Below are positions 22,211 through 31,644 of a DNA stretch of 36,915 nucleotides, one piece after another. The DNA comes from a virus. Numbering within the stretch: position 1 is the stretch's first letter; every line of letters begins with the position of its first letter. The notes below the pieces were generated by a model. The model was not told the DNA's origin, made no database searches, and worked only from the letters and a program-made list of their open reading frames with translations. The stretch spans positions 1 through 36,915 of IMG/VR virus record IMGVR_UViG_3300025120_000201; one strand, 5' to 3'. The position numbers and the translations under genes were made by a program.

Positions 22211-25200
22211 ATGTCACAGAAAACAAATTTAAACATAGGCCCATATTACGATGATTTCGATAGTGGGAATAATTTTTACAAAGTATTATTCAAACCAGGA
22301 TATCCAGTTCAGTCTAGAGAACTAACTACTTTACAATCTATTATTCAAAATCAAGTAGAAGATTTTGGTAGTTTTATATTTAAAGAGGGATCGATGGTGA
22401 TTCCCGGAAATATTGGATATGATCCAAATTTCTTTGCCGTAAAGTTAAATTCAACTCAATTTGGGGTAGATATATCACTTTATATTGAAAATTTCTTAGG
22501 AAAAACTATAGTAGGTGAAGTAACAGGAATAACGGCAAAGGTAAGAAAAGTTATACTTCCAGATGAGTCTGATGATGTAGAATATGTTACGTTATATCTT
22601 AAATACTTAGATTCCGATCAGAATTTCGAATTTACAGAGTTTCAAGATGGTGAAACTCTCGCAGCTTTAGATAATGTAGTTTATGGAAATACTACGATTA
22701 ATTCCGGAACGGCATTTGCATCTCTTATTACTTCAGAATCTACATCTGTAGGTTCTGCAGCATTTATTGGAAAAGGTGTTTACTTTGTTAGAGGTTATTT
22801 TGTAAATGTAAATGATGAAAATATAATTTTAGATTACTATACAAATACTCCTTCTTATAGAGTTGGTCTATCTGTAACTGAATCAATAATATCTGCTAAA
22901 GATGATACATCTTTATATGATAATGCAAAAGGATTTTCTAACTTTGCATCTCCAGGTTCCGATAGATTAAAAATATCTTTAAATTTAAGTAAAAAAGAAT
23001 TATCCGATAATAATGACACTAATTTTATAGAACTTCTTCAGGTAGAAGATGGAAAAATTAAAAAAATTGAAACAAAAGCAGAATTTTCTAAAATTAGAGA
23101 TTATATTGCAGAAAGAACTTATGATGAATCTGGACATTATACAATAAATCCTTTTGATATTACTTTAGCAAATTCTTTAAATAATCGTTTAGGGAATAAT
23201 GGTGTATTTTTTGAAAATGAACAAACATCTAAAGGCAATGTTCCTTCTGATGATTTAGCATCATTAAAAATTTCTCCAGGTAAGGCATATGTGAGAGGAT
23301 ATGATATCGAAAAAGTATCTACAGAAATAGTAGATGTAGAAAAACCAAGAGATACTAAAAATTTACCCGATGTAGGAATTTCTTTCGAAATTGGAAATTT
23401 GTTTACGGTAAACAATGTTACTAGTTTGGCAAAGATTAGATCTACAATTGATTTACATTCTCAATTTTTTGGGTCTGGATCTAAAATTGGAGAAGCAAGA
23501 GTATATTCTTTCAATTTAAGAGATTCTGCATACTTAGATGATTCTACTAATTGGGATTTAAGATTATATGACATTCAAACATATACAAAATTAACTCTAA
23601 ATGTGGATTTAACTGCAAATGAATACTTAGAATCTTTTATTGTAGAAGGAGCAACATCAGGAGCTAGTGGATTCTTAGAATCAGATTCCTCAGCATCAAA
23701 TACCATCTTCCTGAGGCAAACTTCAGGAACTTTTGTAAAGGGAGAGGGTTTGATTGTAAATGGTATTGAATCCTCTAGATCTGTAGAATTTGTTCAAAGT
23801 TATGGAATTGGAGATGTAAAATCAGTAAAACAAATAACTCCTTTTGGTGCATCTTCTAGTGATTTTATTGCAGATGTAGTTTTAGATAGAATTTCTTTTA
23901 ACGGTGGAATATCTTTAATTTCTGTTTCTGGGGCATCCTCCGGAATATCAACAGTAACTGCAAATGGTCGCAAATTTGTAGGTATAAAAACTGATAATAT
24001 TATTAGATATCAAAGAAGTAGTACAAAACTAGAAACTTATAATAGAGTTGTATCTGTTAGTAATGATGGACTTTCGTTTGAAGTTTCTGGAATAACATCT
24101 GTTGCTGGTGTTTTTGATGGTGCAATTCCTTCATCTCCCGGTCAATTTGTTTCTGGTCCAGAAATTGTAGATTCTCAAGTTTCTGGATTCCTTGCTCAAC
24201 CTACTGTTAGGGGTTCTGGTAAGTTATATGCATTATTACCAGAAAAAAATACATCTTCATTAGATTTAGCATCTTCAAATTTATATTTAAATGAACAGAT
24301 AGTTGGAAAAAATGTTAACGGTGATGATGAATTGCAGTTATCAACATCTGGAGATGTGTCAAACATTAATGGGATAACATGGTCAGCATTTGATGAAGAA
24401 AGATATACTGTAGGTTATGCAAATGGAAACATACCTAGAATTACTAATGACTCTATTTCTATATCCGGAAGTAATTTAACTATAAAAGGATTAGATAATA
24501 CTTTGTCATTTAATGACTCTGTTGTTAATGTAACGGTACTTAAAGATAACATTCAAAGTAAAGTTAAGAATTATGATAGAAGCACAGTTACATTTGTATC
24601 TGGATCAAAATTTAAAGAATCCGGATCAAATGAAAATACTTCAAAAAATGATGGATTAACTTTTAATAATTATTATGGATTGCGAATTCAAGATGAAGAA
24701 ATTTCTTTAAATTATCCAGATGCTGTAAAAGTCATTTGTGTATACGAATCTTTAGATAGTTCCAATCCAGTTTTAGATAGACTTCAATTCCCATCTTCTT
24801 CTGATGTTAGTAATAATGCCATTATTGGTGAAAATGTCATAGGAACAGAAAGTGGTGCAGTAGCTAGAGTAGTTGCAAATGTAACTACTACTCCATCATC
24901 GTCTGCTGATACTTTAGGGATTGTTTATTTGAACAATCAAAAATTCAATGTTGGTGAACTAGTAAAATTTGAAGAATCTAATATTAATAGCACGTTAGAA
25001 GCAATTATAAAAGGAAGTTATAAAGATATTTCAACCTCATTTAAACTTGACAGGGGTCAAAAAGAACAATATTACGATTACTCTAAGATTGTTAGAAGTG
25101 AAAGTGCTTCGGAACCATCTAGAATAATGATGATTGTTTTTGATCATTATTCTGTGCCTGCTAATGAAGATGGAGATGTATTTACAGTTGCTTCTTATCA

Positions 25201-28200
25201 AGAAGAGAGATATTTAAGTGACATCCCATTAATTTCCGGAAAAATTAGAGCAACTGATACTTTAGATTTTAGACCTAGAGTTGAAACATTTAATTCTGGT
25301 ATAACTACTAATAGATCTCCCTTTGACTTTGCAACTAGAACTGGGGCATTTAACTCCAACCCTTCAAGATTGTTAGCAGCAGGGGAAAGTTCTATTTTAT
25401 CTCAGAATTTCTATTTACCAAGAATTGATAAAGTTTATTTAACTACAACTGGAGAATTTTTGATTGATAAAGGAATTCCATCAAAAAATCCAGAAGAACC
25501 AAAAACTAGAGAAGACATGTTGGAATTGGGTACAATCAATTTACCAGCATATCTTTATGATCCTCAAGATGCAGAAATAGTATCTGTAGACAATAAAAGA
25601 TATACTATGAGAGATATTAGTCTCATAGAAGATCGTGTAGAGGTTCTTGAGGAAGTAACAAGTTTGTCTCTGCTAGAGGCAAACGTTCAGTCTTTACAAA
25701 TTAAAGATTCTGAAGGAAAGGATAGATTTAAGACAGGATTTTTTGTAGATGATTTTTCCGACTATTCAAAGATTGATAGTTTTTTATCTACAGTATTGAT
25801 TGACAGTGAGTATAATAATCTTTTACCAAGTATCTCAAGAGATTCTTTGGATTCTATAATCGTTTCTAGGGATAACACAACTATAAATGACTTAGACTTG
25901 AATGAAAATTTTGCATTGAAAGATTCTTCTATTCAGAAGACAGGAAAATCTTTAACATTAGCATATACTCAGAAAGATTGGATTGAGCAACCATTTGCAA
26001 CAAAATCCGAAAAAGTAAATTCCTTTGGAATTTCATCTTATAATGGAAAAATTACATTAAATCCTCCTAGTGACAAATGGTTTAGAACGATTGAAGGAAA
26101 CATTAATCACAAAAAATCACAAAAAAATGTAAAAATTGAAAAGGAATCGGACTTAGTAAATACTGGTAATGATAATACTAGTGTAGATAAAGTAACAGAA
26201 TCTTATTTGAGATCTAGAAATGTAGAATTTGCGGCATTCAACTTAAAATCAAATACTAGATTTTATCATTTCTTAGATGGAAATTCCAATGTTGATGTAA
26301 TTCCAAAATTAATTGAAATTGCAACAGATTCTTCTCTTTCTACTGATGGTTCTACAGGATCATTTGAAGTTGGTGAAACTGTAATTGGATATATTGATGG
26401 TATTGCCAAAATAAGATTTAGAGTTTGCAATCAAAATCACAAATCTGGACGTTTTGATAATCCTTCAGAAAAATATACAATTAATCCATATAAAAAGACT
26501 TTAACATTATCATCTACTTATGGAACTAATTCTAAAGTTCTTAATGTTGATACTTCTTCTCTTGCAGATTTACGACAAGGTTTATATTATGGATATATTA
26601 CAAAAGGAATGAAGTTAGTTGGTCAATCTAGCAGTGCTACTTCTTATGTCAAAAAAATAAGACTTATTTCTGATAATTATGGAGATTTGATAGGAACTTT
26701 CTTTGTCAAAAATCCGTATTCCACACCAAAACCAGCAGTTAGAATTCCTTCTGGGACTAAAACTTTTAGATTAACAACTAGTAAGTCAAATACAGTAAAT
26801 TCTATACTTGGATCTGATACTGAATCTAGTAATTCTTCAGGTTTACCTACTATATCAAATATTCCACAATCTAAAGCAGAAACAAATTATGTTTCCAAAG
26901 AAACTGATATTAAATTTGAAAGACCACTATCGAAGATAAGAACAAAATCAAGAAGCATAAGAAATGCTATTAGTGAGGAAGTTATTCCTAATATATCAGT
27001 AATTACAAACTCAGATCCACTTGCACAAACATTTAATGTTGGAAATACCTTAGGTAATCAATCAGAAATAGAAACAAATGCAGATGTTAATGGAGCAACT
27101 TTAACATCAATAGATTTATATTTTGCATCAATTGATAGTGGAAATGAAGAAATTTCTGTAGAAATCAGATCTACAGAATACGGAATTCCTACAAGAAAAG
27201 TTATTGGCAAACCTGCTATTTTAAAACCAAGGACACTGAATGAAGATGGATCCGAAACTATTAATATTATTGTTTCGTCTGTTGGAAATGTTGCAACCAA
27301 CATTAAATTCCCAGAACCTATATTCTTGGAACCAGGAAAAGAATATGCTATTGTTGTAAGTTCTGATAAGTCTGAAGAATATAGTCTTTGGACGGCTGTG
27401 ATGGGTCAACAAACAATTGAAACTAAAAATTTACCTGATGTAGATACTGTCAGGTATACAAAAAAAGTAGGAATTGGATTTTTATATAAAAATCAAAATG
27501 GGTCTAATTGGACTCCAAATAATTACCAAGATCTAAAATTTAAATTATATAAGGCAGAGTTTACAAAAACTTCAGGAATTGCTTATTTTTATAATACACA
27601 ATTAAGTGAAGGAAATACATTTGTTCCTAAATTAAAAAATAATTCTATTACGGTTTTACCAAAAACTGGAAGACTTTCAATTTCTACAACTACCAGCTCT
27701 TTATTAATTGAAGTACTTTCTCCAGGAAGAAAATTAGCAGGAACTTTTTCTAATGGTGGAAGTGCAATAGTTGTTGGATCTGGAAGTTCTGTTACCAATG
27801 TAGGACTTACTACACCTGGAGAAAATTATCCAAAATCAGTAACAGAAACCGTTGATACTTATAACATTGTAGGTAAAGGAAAAAATTTGAAGTTGAATAT
27901 TACTTCAAATTCCTTAGGAACTATTACTAGTATTGGTCATTCTTCCACAAATTCAGGTAATGGATATCAAGTTGGTGATGTTGTAGGTATTATTACATCT
28001 TCAACTTCATCAAAAACTGGAAGTGGATCTAGAATAACGATTAATGCTATTAACGGATTAGATACTGTATATCTTACTAATGTTCAGGGTGAGTTTGGTG
28101 TTCAAGGAAGTAATCACGAGTTTGCTGTTGGTGTAGGAATAAGTTACTATAGTAATTCTGGGGCAATATTATCAACATCAGCAAATATAATAGACTCCGT

Positions 28201-29569
28201 TTCTGATGGTGGAATAAATTCTGGTAATTATATTAAAGTTGATCATTTTAATCATGGAATGTATTCTAATACTAATAAAGTAAAGTTAAAGAATATACAA
28301 TCTAGTGAGGTAAGTACTATCTTAAATAGTGCATTATCAGTTGACAATACTTCTACTATCAGTGTTACCAATACCTCATCTTTTGTTAATTTTGAGGGTA
28401 TTCCTGTCAGTGGAACTAATCTTGGTTATATTAAAGTCGAAGATGAAATTATTTCTTATAGTGCTGTAGGAAGTGGATCTCTTACAATAAGTTCTAATGG
28501 AAGAGGAATCGATTCTACAAAAATTACATCTCACGCAAATGGTTCAACTGTAGAAAAATATGAGTTATCTGGAGTTTCTTTGAGGAGAATTAATAATATT
28601 ACTCATAATATTTCATCACCAATTGAAATGGATAGTTATTATATTGAATTTTCTAGAGGAAATACATATGGAAATGATAGAAGTCTTGACGGATCTACAA
28701 ATAATTATCCACAATTATCATTCAACGACAACAGAGTATTAGGAGGTTCTAATGTAAATGCATCTCAAAATATATCTTTTGGTGCTGTTGTACCAAATTA
28801 TGATATCACTAATCCAAGCTCTTCCACTTCTGTAAGTGCTCAAATAAGAACTGTTACGGGAACTAGTGTTGGTGGAAATGAAGCATCATTCAACGATAAA
28901 GGATTTGAGGATGTTTTATTGAATTCATTCAACCCATTGAACAGTGTAAGATTAGTTTGCTCCGAAGAAAATCAAAATGAATATTTGAAAAATTTACCAA
29001 ATAAAAAATCATTCACTACTGCAATAAAATTTGAATCTAGTGATTCCAATCTCTCACCTATTTTAAATCTAGATCATGCATTTACAGAATTTTACTCATA
29101 TCGTCTGAATAATCCAGTTTCGGATTATGCTAAAGATAGTAGAGTTAATTCTACGTTAAAAGATCCACACTCGTCTGCATATTATTCTAATCTCATTAAA
29201 ATAAAAAATCCTGCCTCAACACTGAAGGTAATATTATCTGCAGAAAAACCTGTAGGAACTGATTTTAGAGTATTGTATAAACTAATAAAATCTGACTCCA
29301 GTGAAGTTGAACAAGCATTCAACCTTTTCCCTGGTTATACAAATCTCACACAAAATAAAGATGGTTTGGTTGTTATTGATGAAGGGAACAATAGTGGACT
29401 ACCAGATAGAAAAGTTGATTCAAGTATAGAAGGTGAATTTTTACAGTATGATTTTACTGCAGAAAATCTTGATTTATTTACTGGATTTGTTATAAAAATC
29501 GTATCTTCCAGTACAAATCAAGCAAAAACAGTGAGAATAAATGATCTTAGATGTATTGCAATAAGATGA
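22211..29569 (+). CDS. DUF4815-type giant tail/baseplate protein
   Basis: A 2452-residue protein opening with IGPYYDDFDSGNNFYKVLF, then KPGYPVQSRELTTLQSIIQ, NQVEDFGSFIFKEGSMV and IPG. This is the signature of DUF4815 proteins, which sit in the baseplate/fibre region of many marine phages. The first 1000 residues seem to hold this domain and beta-rich extensions (KAYVRGYDIEKVSTE). Near 1250-1300 comes a helical stretch (ISLIEDRVEVLEEVTSLSL). The C-terminal third has DPLAQTFNV (near 1600), a GSGY-like part, and a GFP-type module (IKVEDEIISY, NGRGIDSTKITSHANG, near 2050-2100) shared with the giant protein upstream. The gene lies where T4 has gp9/gp10, so a baseplate-periphery or fibre-attachment role is likely but inferred. 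The next ATG overlaps its stop. Confidence 0.82.
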   Translation: MSQKTNLNIGPYYDDFDSGNNFYKVLFKPGYPVQSRELTTLQSIIQNQVEDFGSFIFKEGSMVIPGNIGYDPNFFAVKLNSTQFGVDISLYIENFLGKTIVGEVTGITAKVRKVILPDESDDVEYVTLYLKYLDSDQNFEFTEFQDGETLAALDNVVYGNTTINSGTAFASLITSESTSVGSAAFIGKGVYFVRGYFVNVNDENIILDYYTNTPSYRVGLSVTESIISAKDDTSLYDNAKGFSNFASPGSDRLKISLNLSKKELSDNNDTNFIELLQVEDGKIKKIETKAEFSKIRDYIAERTYDESGHYTINPFDITLANSLNNRLGNNGVFFENEQTSKGNVPSDDLASLKISPGKAYVRGYDIEKVSTEIVDVEKPRDTKNLPDVGISFEIGNLFTVNNVTSLAKIRSTIDLHSQFFGSGSKIGEARVYSFNLRDSAYLDDSTNWDLRLYDIQTYTKLTLNVDLTANEYLESFIVEGATSGASGFLESDSSASNTIFLRQTSGTFVKGEGLIVNGIESSRSVEFVQSYGIGDVKSVKQITPFGASSSDFIADVVLDRISFNGGISLISVSGASSGISTVTANGRKFVGIKTDNIIRYQRSSTKLETYNRVVSVSNDGLSFEVSGITSVAGVFDGAIPSSPGQFVSGPEIVDSQVSGFLAQPTVRGSGKLYALLPEKNTSSLDLASSNLYLNEQIVGKNVNGDDELQLSTSGDVSNINGITWSAFDEERYTVGYANGNIPRITNDSISISGSNLTIKGLDNTLSFNDSVVNVTVLKDNIQSKVKNYDRSTVTFVSGSKFKESGSNENTSKNDGLTFNNYYGLRIQDEEISLNYPDAVKVICVYESLDSSNPVLDRLQFPSSSDVSNNAIIGENVIGTESGAVARVVANVTTTPSSSADTLGIVYLNNQKFNVGELVKFEESNINSTLEAIIKGSYKDISTSFKLDRGQKEQYYDYSKIVRSESASEPSRIMMIVFDHYSVPANEDGDVFTVASYQEERYLSDIPLISGKIRATDTLDFRPRVETFNSGITTNRSPFDFATRTGAFNSNPSRLLAAGESSILSQNFYLPRIDKVYLTTTGEFLIDKGIPSKNPEEPKTREDMLELGTINLPAYLYDPQDAEIVSVDNKRYTMRDISLIEDRVEVLEEVTSLSLLEANVQSLQIKDSEGKDRFKTGFFVDDFSDYSKIDSFLSTVLIDSEYNNLLPSISRDSLDSIIVSRDNTTINDLDLNENFALKDSSIQKTGKSLTLAYTQKDWIEQPFATKSEKVNSFGISSYNGKITLNPPSDKWFRTIEGNINHKKSQKNVKIEKESDLVNTGNDNTSVDKVTESYLRSRNVEFAAFNLKSNTRFYHFLDGNSNVDVIPKLIEIATDSSLSTDGSTGSFEVGETVIGYIDGIAKIRFRVCNQNHKSGRFDNPSEKYTINPYKKTLTLSSTYGTNSKVLNVDTSSLADLRQGLYYGYITKGMKLVGQSSSATSYVKKIRLISDNYGDLIGTFFVKNPYSTPKPAVRIPSGTKTFRLTTSKSNTVNSILGSDTESSNSSGLPTISNIPQSKAETNYVSKETDIKFERPLSKIRTKSRSIRNAISEEVIPNISVITNSDPLAQTFNVGNTLGNQSEIETNADVNGATLTSIDLYFASIDSGNEEISVEIRSTEYGIPTRKVIGKPAILKPRTLNEDGSETINIIVSSVGNVATNIKFPEPIFLEPGKEYAIVVSSDKSEEYSLWTAVMGQQTIETKNLPDVDTVRYTKKVGIGFLYKNQNGSNWTPNNYQDLKFKLYKAEFTKTSGIAYFYNTQLSEGNTFVPKLKNNSITVLPKTGRLSISTTTSSLLIEVLSPGRKLAGTFSNGGSAIVVGSGSSVTNVGLTTPGENYPKSVTETVDTYNIVGKGKNLKLNITSNSLGTITSIGHSSTNSGNGYQVGDVVGIITSSTSSKTGSGSRITINAINGLDTVYLTNVQGEFGVQGSNHEFAVGVGISYYSNSGAILSTSANIIDSVSDGGINSGNYIKVDHFNHGMYSNTNKVKLKNIQSSEVSTILNSALSVDNTSTISVTNTSSFVNFEGIPVSGTNLGYIKVEDEIISYSAVGSGSLTISSNGRGIDSTKITSHANGSTVEKYELSGVSLRRINNITHNISSPIEMDSYYIEFSRGNTYGNDRSLDGSTNNYPQLSFNDNRVLGGSNVNASQNISFGAVVPNYDITNPSSSTSVSAQIRTVTGTSVGGNEASFNDKGFEDVLLNSFNPLNSVRLVCSEENQNEYLKNLPNKKSFTTAIKFESSDSNLSPILNLDHAFTEFYSYRLNNPVSDYAKDSRVNSTLKDPHSSAYYSNLIKIKNPASTLKVILSAEKPVGTDFRVLYKLIKSDSSEVEQAFNLFPGYTNLTQNKDGLVVIDEGNNSGLPDRKVDSSIEGEFLQYDFTAENLDLFTGFVIKIVSSSTNQAKTVRINDLRCIAIR

Positions 29570-29766
29570 TAAAAGTTGAAGGATATGCAAACTTATATCG
29601 AGACGAAAAAACAGGTGCTATCGTAAATTATGATAGCACTACTTATGATCAGTATGTTAATTCTTTAAATATAAATGTGGAAAAAAAAGAAGAACTTGAT
29701 AATATTAAAAAAGACATTATGGAAATAAAACTTTTACTGAAAGAGATTTTAAAGTCAAAGGGTTAA
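29566..29766 (+). CDS. 66-residue coiled-coil protein
   Basis: The ATG overlaps the previous TGA (ATGA), giving a 66-residue protein. A short N-terminal motif, MIKVEGYANLYRDEKTGAIV, leads through NYDSTTYDQYVNSL to a C-terminal heptad helix (KKEELDNIKKDIMEIKLLLK). The layout of a RD-x-x-(S/T)-GAI motif, a Tyr pair and a coiled coil recurs in short proteins beside structural genes in T4-like phages. It is probably a small oligomeric structural or assembly factor, with no known function. A TTG further upstream in the same frame would overlap the giant gene more deeply and is not preferred. Confidence 0.75.
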   Translation: MIKVEGYANLYRDEKTGAIVNYDSTTYDQYVNSLNINVEKKEELDNIKKDIMEIKLLLKEILKSKG

Positions 29767-29772
29767 TATCAA

Positions 29773-29780
29773 TATAAATA
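29773..29780 (+). promoter_or_regulatory. T4-type late promoter
   Basis: TATAAATA lies 32 bases before the ATG at 29812, in the 45-base gap after the coiled-coil gene. It heads the block of fibre-like proteins, gp13 to gp17. Confidence 0.78.
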
Positions 29781-29811
29781 CAAATATAACTGCAGTTAAT
29801 ATCTTAAAATA

Positions 29812-30156
29812 ATGGCAATTTTTGTATCAAACTTAGTTATTGAACAAGGTTTTGATTTTGATGGCACTTTTGAATTAGAAGATGTTAATACCGCAAGTCC
29901 ACTAAACTTAGCAAATGAAACAGTTTCTGCACAAATAAGAAAAACATACACTAGTTCAGCATCAATTAGTATGAATGCATCTATTGTTGGAGATGGATTA
30001 TCTGGAAAAATAAAAGTATCTTTAGGATCTTCTATAACAGCAGGTTTGAAACCAGGTAGGTATGTCTATGACATTAAATTATTTAATGGAACATCTTTAT
30101 CTGTCACAAAAGCAGTAGAAGGGAACGTGCTAGTAAGAGGAGGTGTAACTAGGTAA
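29812..30156 (+). CDS. small beta-sandwich virion-type protein
   Basis: A 114-residue protein: FVSNLVIEQGFDFDGTFEL, ASPLNLANETVSAQIRKTY, a Ser-rich turn, SGKIKVSLGSSITAGLKPG, RYVYDIKLFNG and VTKAVEGNVLVRGGVTR. The pattern of one strand pair, an SAQIRK motif, a L-K-PGRYVYD motif and a V-E-G-x-V-x-V end is common to short phage proteins near fibre genes. I infer an Ig-like beta sandwich that serves as a virion or fibre connector. It has no signal peptide. Its TAA shares one base with the next ATG (TAATG), so the two are translationally coupled. Confidence 0.72.
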   Translation: MAIFVSNLVIEQGFDFDGTFELEDVNTASPLNLANETVSAQIRKTYTSSASISMNASIVGDGLSGKIKVSLGSSITAGLKPGRYVYDIKLFNGTSLSVTKAVEGNVLVRGGVTR

Positions 30157-30803
30157 TGGCAGATATAAAAGCCAAATTTATTAATAATAAAACGACCAAA
30201 GTAAGAGTTGGTCAAGTGGGAGCTATAAAAGTTCTCTCACAGCAAACAGGATATACTTCAAAGTTATCAAATTTATCTGATGTTGATTTAACTCAAGTAG
30301 ATGAAAGTGGTTTAATTCTTGTTTATAATTCTGACACCTCCACATTCTTTTTAACTGATGTTATTCAAACATCTACATTTGGTGCTACTGGTGTTGTAAC
30401 TTTTTCAAATGCGACCGGTTCATCTTCACCTTCAACAGGAGCATTTGTTGTTGAAGGTGGTACGGGAATTGGTGGTAATTTAAATGTTGGACAAAATGTT
30501 AATGTTACACAAAACATTAACATATCAGGAATAACTACACTTGCTGCTAATGGTGGAATTACCACAACTGGAGGTAATTTATTCGTAAATGATAACCTTA
30601 ACGTAGGTAACAATTTATTTTATGCAGGTGGCAATTTCAATGGTCCAAATGGAATTGCATTTTTTAATTCTGATGGTGCTTTACTAAGTACCGCAAGTAC
30701 TACAGGATTTATTACTACAAGTAACTATATATTAACAACACAAGAAATTGCAGGAACAGACACTCCTGTATGGACAACAACCATTGATGGAGGAGAATTC
30801 TAG
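30156..30803 (+). CDS. tail-fibre-like structural protein
   Basis: A 215-residue protein. The N-terminal 80 residues (KAKFINNKTTKVRVGQVG, SNLSDVDLT, LILVYNSDTSTFFL) resemble short attachment domains of phage fibres. Residues about 95-165 are a Gly/Asn/Val repeat (GGTGIGGNLNVGQNVNV, TTGGNLFVNDNLNVG) of the trimeric beta-helix kind used in fibre shafts. The C-terminus ends TTTIDGGEF. It is probably a virion fibre or whisker-like structure; the short length suggests an adaptor. It lies between two coupled starts (TAATG before, TAGTG after), placing it in the same operon as gp13. Confidence 0.72.
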   Translation: MADIKAKFINNKTTKVRVGQVGAIKVLSQQTGYTSKLSNLSDVDLTQVDESGLILVYNSDTSTFFLTDVIQTSTFGATGVVTFSNATGSSSPSTGAFVVEGGTGIGGNLNVGQNVNVTQNINISGITTLAANGGITTTGGNLFVNDNLNVGNNLFYAGGNFNGPNGIAFFNSDGALLSTASTTGFITTSNYILTTQEIAGTDTPVWTTTIDGGEF

Positions 30804-31642
30804 TGGCTAAACCAAGCACACGACAAGGTTTAATCGATTATTGTCTAAGAAGATTGGGGGCTCCAGTCTTGGAAATCAATGTAGATGATGATCAAATTGA
30901 TGATTTGGTAGATGACACCATTCAATATTTTAATGAAAGACACTTTGATGGTGTCGAAAGAATGTATTTGAAATATAAAATTACTCAGGATGATATTGAT
31001 AGAGGAAGAGCAGGTGCTGAAGGTGGTGTTGGTATTGTAACGACTTCCGGTACATCAAATATAGTAGGAACTGCAACTACTTTCAATTATTATGAGAATT
31101 CAAATTACATTAAAGTTCCAGAATCTATCATTGGTATAGAAAAAATATTTAAATTTGATACTAGTTCAATTTCAAATGGAATGTTTAATCTCAAATATCA
31201 GTTATTTTTAAATGATATGTACAAGTTCAATTCTATTGAACTTCTTCAGTACTCTATGCTCAAGACTTATCTTGCAGATATTGATTTCTTACTGACTACA
31301 GATACGCAAATTAGATTTAATAAAAGACAAGATAGATTATATTTGGATTTAGATTGGGAATTACAATCAAAAGATACATATATTATACTTGACTGTTATA
31401 GAGCTCTTGATCCTACAAATTTTAATCAAGTTTACAATGATACTTTTGTAAAATTATATCTTACTTCTTTAATTAAAAGACAATGGGGTCAAAATTTGAT
31501 AAAATTTAATGGTGTAAGACTTCCAGGTGGAATTGAGTTAAATGGAAGACAAATTTATGATGATGCGATTAGAGAACTTGATGAAATTAAACAAAAAATG
31601 AGTCAAGATTATGAACTTCCACCTCTAGACTGTATTGGATAA
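30803..31642 (+). CDS. 13: gp13 neck protein
   Basis: A 279-residue protein with RQGLIDYCLRRLGAPVLEI followed by NVDDDQIDDLVDDTIQYF and NERHFDGVERMYLKY, the conserved start of T4-like gp13 (309 residues in T4). Later motifs include DWELQSKDTYIILDCYRALD and a C-terminal helix that ends PPLDCIG. gp13 and gp14 form the head-completion neck that closes the filled capsid and joins it to the tail. The start is GTG at 30803, overlapping the stop of the fibre-like gene (TAGTG); no ATG fits the conserved N-terminus. The gap to gp14 is two bases. Confidence 0.9.
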   Translation: MAKPSTRQGLIDYCLRRLGAPVLEINVDDDQIDDLVDDTIQYFNERHFDGVERMYLKYKITQDDIDRGRAGAEGGVGIVTTSGTSNIVGTATTFNYYENSNYIKVPESIIGIEKIFKFDTSSISNGMFNLKYQLFLNDMYKFNSIELLQYSMLKTYLADIDFLLTTDTQIRFNKRQDRLYLDLDWELQSKDTYIILDCYRALDPTNFNQVYNDTFVKLYLTSLIKRQWGQNLIKFNGVRLPGGIELNGRQIYDDAIRELDEIKQKMSQDYELPPLDCIG

Positions 31643-31644
31643 TT

